In this document: one piece after another, positions 24,341 to 27,124 of the stretch
Layout: each line of letters begins with the position of its first letter
Numbering within the stretch: the first letter of the stretch is position 1
IMG/VR virus record: IMGVR_UViG_3300021952_000034
Span: 1-27,124 of that record
Length of the DNA: 27,124 nt
Source: a virus
Direction: 5' to 3' (one strand)
Notes under the pieces: model-generated
The model's database searches: none
Seen by the model: the letters and a program-made list of their open reading frames with translations, nothing else
Told to the model about the DNA's origin: nothing
Program-made: the position numbers and the translations under genes

Positions 24341-24522
24341 AGGTTTACATACCTCCGTTTAGGTGGTTTGATTCTGTCAGCCAAAGCATAAACATAAAAG
24401 CGTTTAGGCTTGACACTTCGTTTAGCCATTTCGCGCTCTGCTGTTAGTGCTTGTTGGCTCTTGGAAAAATCCCAAAACTTTGGGTAATAGGTTGCCATAA
24501 ACTGTGGGTGAAATGCGTTCAT
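24337..24522 (-). CDS. Small basic protein, unknown
   Basis: The 61-aa product is basic and aromatic, with MATYYPKFWDFSKSQQALTA, EREMAKRSVKPKRFYVYALA and a KPPKRRYVNL tail. I see no known motif, membrane helix or zinc pair. The charge suggests nucleic-acid or membrane-surface contact, without proof. Its start has AAGGAA about 8 bases upstream within the previous gene, overlaps that gene's stop by 4 bases, and its own stop overlaps the start of the 34-aa peptide gene. The coupling at both ends supports it as a real gene. Confidence 0.72.
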   Translation of the reverse strand: MNAFHPQFMATYYPKFWDFSKSQQALTAEREMAKRSVKPKRFYVYALADRIKPPKRRYVNL

Positions 24523-24842
24523 AAATTTTTTTCCTTGAGTTTGGCTTCTACCGCTTTGGCAAAAGTTGTTGGCAAAACAATCTCGCCATTTGAGTCATGC
24601 AAATCTTTTTGTAGGCTAACCATGTCCTCATACGTCAGCCCTACCCATGTGCGTTGTTGTGGTGTGTTCTTGCATTTATTACCTAAATGGCAACGTACTG
24701 AATAGCATCCTTGCGGGTCTTTGTCGCACACAGGCTCACCCTGCTCTTGCTTGGCTGTTGGTGATGTATAAAGTTCGCCGTATTTTGCTGGCTTGCAAGT
24801 ACAGTCAATGGCTCTTAATGCGTAACAAGTACATTGTTTCAT
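24519..24842 (-). CDS. Cys-rich small protein, possible zinc binder
   Basis: The 107-aa product has eight cysteines in its first 57 residues: C4-x-C6, C14-x-C16, C39, C46, C51 and C57, enough for one or two zinc sites. The C-terminal half (TWVGLTYEDMVSLQKDL, then FAKAVEAKLKEKN) follows a pattern I know from many small early phage proteins (WVGLTxEE...AIEAKLKEKN) of unknown function. The fusion of a Cys-rich front to that tail is the main point. It overlaps neighbours by 4 bases on both sides (ATGA), so it is translated as part of the minus operon. Confidence 0.8.
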   Translation of the reverse strand: MKQCTCYALRAIDCTCKPAKYGELYTSPTAKQEQGEPVCDKDPQGCYSVRCHLGNKCKNTPQQRTWVGLTYEDMVSLQKDLHDSNGEIVLPTTFAKAVEAKLKEKNL

Positions 24843-25408
24843 GTGTTCTCCTTAATGCCGTGGGCGGCTTCTGCGTATCGAACACCTTGCATGAATGAAT
24901 ACTGATACGCGCCATCAACCATGTGGTGTTTTGCTTTGCGTATCTCCTCATCCGTCAGCGGCTTGCGTTGTTGTGGTGGGTGGTCGTAAAGAGGAATCCA
25001 CGCCAATTCTTCTGTTGGCTGTCGATGTGTGTACATCCATTTGCCCAAATGCTCAGACCAACGACACCAAGCCATAGGAATTTCACCAAAATGTTGCAAA
25101 GGTTTATGGATGACTTGAGGTGCTGAATACAAAGGTCGAACATTTGTGATAACTGTTTTTCCTGTATCACGCAATGTTTCAGCCATGCTGGTTGTCCAGT
25201 CTTGAATGAACTCACCTTCATCCGAAGTCCAGTCATACATCCACGCCACAGGCTCTTGCTTCTCTGCTTCTGCGATGGCTTGGCGTAGGGATTCGCATTG
25301 CTTGTGCGCTCGGATGTTCGCCTCAACACCGTTCTTGTCGCCAAGAAAAATGTGTTTGGTTGCGTCTTCCAACGCCTCAAGCGCCTGTTTCATTGCTTCT
25401 ATGCTCAC
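24839..25408 (-). CDS. Modular early phage protein, unknown function
   Basis: The 189-aa product begins MSIEAMKQALEALEDATKH, then LRQAIAEAEKQEPVAWMYDW, then VRPLYSAPQ. Its last part has LAWIPLYDHPP and KPLTDEEIRKAKHHM. These are stock modules of accessory early proteins in many tailed phages (helical ALEALE front, EPVAWMYD domain, LTDEEI tail) that recombine freely. No enzymatic motif is visible. It starts ATGA over the end of the 67-aa gene and ends ATGA with the Cys-rich gene. The role is unknown. The modular build suggests assembly by recombination. Confidence 0.84.
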   Translation of the reverse strand: MSIEAMKQALEALEDATKHIFLGDKNGVEANIRAHKQCESLRQAIAEAEKQEPVAWMYDWTSDEGEFIQDWTTSMAETLRDTGKTVITNVRPLYSAPQVIHKPLQHFGEIPMAWCRWSEHLGKWMYTHRQPTEELAWIPLYDHPPQQRKPLTDEEIRKAKHHMVDGAYQYSFMQGVRYAEAAHGIKENT

Positions 25409-25608
25409 TTTTCTAGCCTTTCTACGCGCTTTGTAAGCGCCTTAATTGCAATGGTTAATGCCAACACCTCGGCTTGCAATTTAGCCTCCTTAGAAGGCGT
25501 TTTAAGCAATTCTTGTTTGACTTTAGACCTACGCTCTATTTCGTTGAAGGCTTCTTCTTCTTCCATAGTTATCCGCATGGGAACGGATATGCCGATTGGT
25601 TCACGCAT
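25405..25608 (-). CDS. Small coiled-coil protein, unknown
   Basis: The 67-aa product starts at ATG 25608, giving MREPIGISVPMRITMEEEEA and then helices (FNEIERRSKVKQELLK, AEVLALTIAIKALTKRVERLEK) that form a heptad-like coiled coil. A longer in-frame opening to 25668 exists, but GGAG 5 bases before 25608 and the overlap with the 28-aa peptide gene fix the shorter start. A role in oligomeric regulation or as a partner of the recombination proteins is conceivable, but nothing in the sequence proves it. Confidence 0.75.
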   Translation of the reverse strand: MREPIGISVPMRITMEEEEAFNEIERRSKVKQELLKTPSKEAKLQAEVLALTIAIKALTKRVERLEK

Positions 25609-25687
25609 AGTGTCTCCAGAAATAGTAGATAAAAACTGCCAACGCAATTTGCGCCAGCAGAATAGCAAAATCTGTAATGTGTGTCAT
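25601..25687 (-). CDS. 28-aa single-TM peptide
   Basis: ATG at 25687-25685 overlaps the TGA of the 74-aa gene (TGATG), and the frame ends TGA at 25603-25601, overlapping the next start by 8 bases. The peptide is MTHITD, a hydrophobic helix (FAILLAQIALAVFIYYFW) and RHYA. The stop/start chaining on both sides and the clean single membrane helix favour a true gene over chance. No Shine-Dalgarno is evident, so expression would rely on coupling. Function is unknown. Confidence 0.6.
   Translation of the reverse strand: MTHITDFAILLAQIALAVFIYYFWRHYA
25614..25617 (-). promoter_or_regulatory. Shine-Dalgarno deciding the 25608 start
   Basis: GGAG on the minus strand lies 5 bases before ATG 25608 and selects this start over the longer in-frame opening at 25668. 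Confidence 0.65.
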
Positions 25688-25911
25688 CAGAAGTCTATAT
25701 CGTCATCTTTGGGTGCTTGGTCGCGTGGTTTATTTAAATAGCACCAGCCAGACCAGCCACCTTCAACGATAGGCATACAGTCAATTTTGAGCATAGGGCC
25801 ATTTTTAGTCTCAATAATCGAGCCAATGCGCTGATAGCGGTTCTTTTCTTCTCCGTCTTTGTTGGTGTATTTTCCTGTGATGACAGAGACTTCGTATTGT
25901 GTTTTAGACAT
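25687..25911 (-). CDS. 74-aa protein with SSB-like acidic tip
   Basis: The 74-aa product has a beta-rich body (YEVSVITGKYTNKDGEEKNR, YQRIGSIIETKNGPMLKIDC, then a Trp-rich GGWSGWCYLNKP) and ends APKDDDIDF. The last residues resemble the acidic aromatic tip of single-stranded DNA-binding proteins (DDDIPF in E. coli SSB; an acidic tail ending in Phe in T7 gp2.5). It is encoded directly after the exonuclease, overlapping it by 8 bases, and ERF lies one gene further up. A small OB-like DNA-binding or recombination accessory protein is a reasonable inference, but the body is too short for standard SSB and I recognise no family function. Confidence 0.78.
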   Translation of the reverse strand: MSKTQYEVSVITGKYTNKDGEEKNRYQRIGSIIETKNGPMLKIDCMPIVEGGWSGWCYLNKPRDQAPKDDDIDF

Positions 25912-26536
25912 TTTTTACTTTCAAATTGTTTAACTTACTTACTTTTGTATCCAACTCCGCTAAGAACTGGGTAACTTCTTTCTCCAACATTGCTACATAT
26001 TCTGGGTCAAATTCAACCCGTTTAACGAACAACTGAAGGTCTTGGGGCAGGCGCGGGTCAAAGGACACAAAGTCGCACCATTGGCGTTGACAACAAGCCA
26101 TCTGCCATTGCATTTGGGTTATGTACTTAGTAGGCACAGTCTGGCTCAACAGCGTGTCAATGTGGGTGGCGGTGTTAGGACATTTAATTTCAAGCATCCC
26201 AAACAACCCAACCAAACCATCAGGACTAGCGCCAGCCATTTCAATCTTGGGGTGCTGTACAAACCCGACTTCTTCCACCATTACATCGGCATGGGCTTCA
26301 TAGGCGCTTCTAGCAAGTGGCTCTGTATCCGTACCCCATTGCATGGCAGTATTGGTAAACGATTCCCCTTGTTGCCCAGTAAGGCGCTCACATATTAACT
26401 GCGCCATGTAGTTATCACGACTAGCGGAGTAACCCGTCTTGGTCTTGGCAATTACATCTGCCACCCGACTAGCGGTGACTTTGCCAAGCCTAGCGGCAAA
26501 CCAAGCATCCGAACCTTGGATTATTTGTTCTGTCAT
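25904..26536 (-). CDS. YqaJ/lambda-exonuclease-type recombination nuclease
   Basis: The 210-aa enzyme is a PD-(D/E)XK 5'-3' exonuclease of the YqaJ/lambda Exo type. Motifs are WFAARLGKVTASRVADV (about 12-28), GTDTEPLARSAYE with E72, AGASPDGLV with D106, LEIKCPNTATHI with E116 and K118, and YITQMQWQMACC (about 138-149) with the conserved Gln. All catalytic residues are present. It would resect double-strand ends to 3' overhangs onto which the neighbouring ERF annealing protein loads, forming a SynExo-like pair. It overlaps ERF by 4 bases and the 74-aa gene by 8. Confidence 0.95.
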   Translation of the reverse strand: MTEQIIQGSDAWFAARLGKVTASRVADVIAKTKTGYSASRDNYMAQLICERLTGQQGESFTNTAMQWGTDTEPLARSAYEAHADVMVEEVGFVQHPKIEMAGASPDGLVGLFGMLEIKCPNTATHIDTLLSQTVPTKYITQMQWQMACCQRQWCDFVSFDPRLPQDLQLFVKRVEFDPEYVAMLEKEVTQFLAELDTKVSKLNNLKVKNV

Positions 26537-27124
26537 TTCAGTTTCCTTTTCATTAAATCTTTAGCACCAGTAATCGCCTCAAGCCATTCTTTGTCTGTGC
26601 CTGCGGCTTTGTACGCTTCTTTAAAACGGGCTTGAAGTTCTTCAACATTAGCGGACTCGCTAATAGCGGTGATGTGGTCGTGCATGGCGTTGTGATTGAC
26701 CTTTGATTTAGGCATCACTTCATGCGTGTGGTTCTCTGTGTCGTTATCGCCTTCTGTGGGGATAGAGAAGGCTTGCATGGCCGCGTATTTGTAAGCGGCT
26801 GACATAGCCTTGTTGGTGGCTTTATCGCCAGAATCCATTGCTTCGCCAAATGTGCGGATAGTGTGCTTAGAGCCATCTTCTGCGGCCACCAGGTCAAACT
26901 CTGCCTCAACAGTCACATAGAAAAGGTTGCCACCAGACTTGGACATTCTTTCTTCGCAGTTCCTAACCAACATTCGTGGAAGAATACAAAGCCCATGCGT
27001 GGCCAATAGCGGTGAAAGGGCGTTAAACACATCGTCAATGCCCCTAAATTTGTAGCCTGCGCCTTGGCTATTGGTACGGGCTTTAGAGATGCCTACGCGG
27101 GATAAATCAGCCTGCACTTTGTTA
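26533..27124 (-). CDS. erf: ERF-family single-strand annealing recombinase, 5'-truncated
   Basis: At least 197 residues are visible, and the frame runs past the window edge. A GTG at 27117 is probably internal, because the residues before it (NK, then VQADLSRVGISKARTN) continue the family pattern. ERF motifs are GYKFRGIDDVFNALSPLLA, THGLCILPRML and the GDKATNKAMSAAYKYA segment followed by MQAFSIPTEGD. The protein anneals complementary single strands, acting with the exonuclease encoded downstream. The C-terminal domain (about the last 55 residues) is helical and basic (EELQARFKEAYKAAG). The operon's promoter and further early genes must lie beyond base 27124. Confidence 0.93.
   Translation of the reverse strand, partial: NKVQADLSRVGISKARTNSQGAGYKFRGIDDVFNALSPLLATHGLCILPRMLVRNCEERMSKSGGNLFYVTVEAEFDLVAAEDGSKHTIRTFGEAMDSGDKATNKAMSAAYKYAAMQAFSIPTEGDNDTENHTHEVMPKSKVNHNAMHDHITAISESANVEELQARFKEAYKAAGTDKEWLEAITGAKDLMKRKLK

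Noticed and set aside
25609-25668. N-terminal extension of the 67-aa protein to ATG 25668
   Set aside because: The GGAG site directly before 25608 and the overlapping 28-aa frame favour the short start; the extension is the out-of-frame reading of that peptide.
25298-25741. 147-aa plus-strand frame across the minus operon
   Set aside because: It runs antisense to several coupled minus-strand genes and has no family features.
27115-27117. GTG 27117 as the true ERF start
   Set aside because: The frame stays open to the window edge and the residues upstream continue the ERF-like pattern, so the gene is treated as truncated by the window.

Overview
The window is a segment of a tailed bacteriophage genome, most likely a podovirus with a P22-like head and tail machine infecting a Gram-negative host. 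The evidence is the order terS, terL, P22-type portal, scaffold, P22-fold coat, gp4-like and gp10-like head-completion proteins, three ejection-type proteins, a collar-domain fibre and a lysis cassette. There is no tape measure, sheath or baseplate gene. Composition and the style of the fibre modules suggest an aquatic bacterial host, possibly betaproteobacterial, but the host is a guess. No integrase, repressor, tRNA, IS element or CRISPR array is visible.

Layout. 1-3957 (+): the end of a small basic protein, then TerS, TerL and portal, tightly packed. 3958-4937: a hairpin-bearing leader, the scaffold, and a weak inverted repeat before the coat gene. 4938-6665: coat and a 146-aa beta-rich protein, closed by a convincing rho-independent terminator (6687-6715). 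6758-13678: an adhesion module of two small beta-rich proteins, an 844-aa modular fibre, a 797-aa LamG/SPRY-like adhesin, an AT-rich endonuclease VII/HNH gene that looks inserted, and two small fibre-associated proteins. 13681-21453: gp4-like and gp10-like plugs, a 78-aa protein, a cupin and three ejection-type proteins. 21457-22197: a collar-domain fibre in the position that the tailspike occupies in P22. 22199-24239: lysis cassette (XhlA-like protein, a 236-aa membrane protein with an apparent ATT start, a hidden 54-aa GTG-start membrane protein, a 3-TM holin and a GH24 endolysin).

27124-24236 (-): a convergent early-type operon in which every gene overlaps the next. It encodes an ERF single-strand annealing protein (5' end outside the window), a YqaJ/lambda-type exonuclease, a 74-aa protein with an SSB-like acidic tip, and small proteins of unknown function, including two tiny single-TM peptides (28 and 34 aa). 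The two transcription units meet tail to tail with their stop codons overlapping and no terminator between them.

The plus-strand genes package DNA (TerS/TerL/portal), build the head (scaffold/coat), seal it (gp4/gp10-like), bind and inject into the host (fibres, ejection proteins) and release progeny (holins, endolysin). The minus-strand genes provide recombination. The most unusual points are one beta-module inserted once in the gp4-like and twice in the gp10-like protein, the ATT start, the hidden membrane peptides and the SSB-like tail. I did not find anything I can confidently call an entirely new system.
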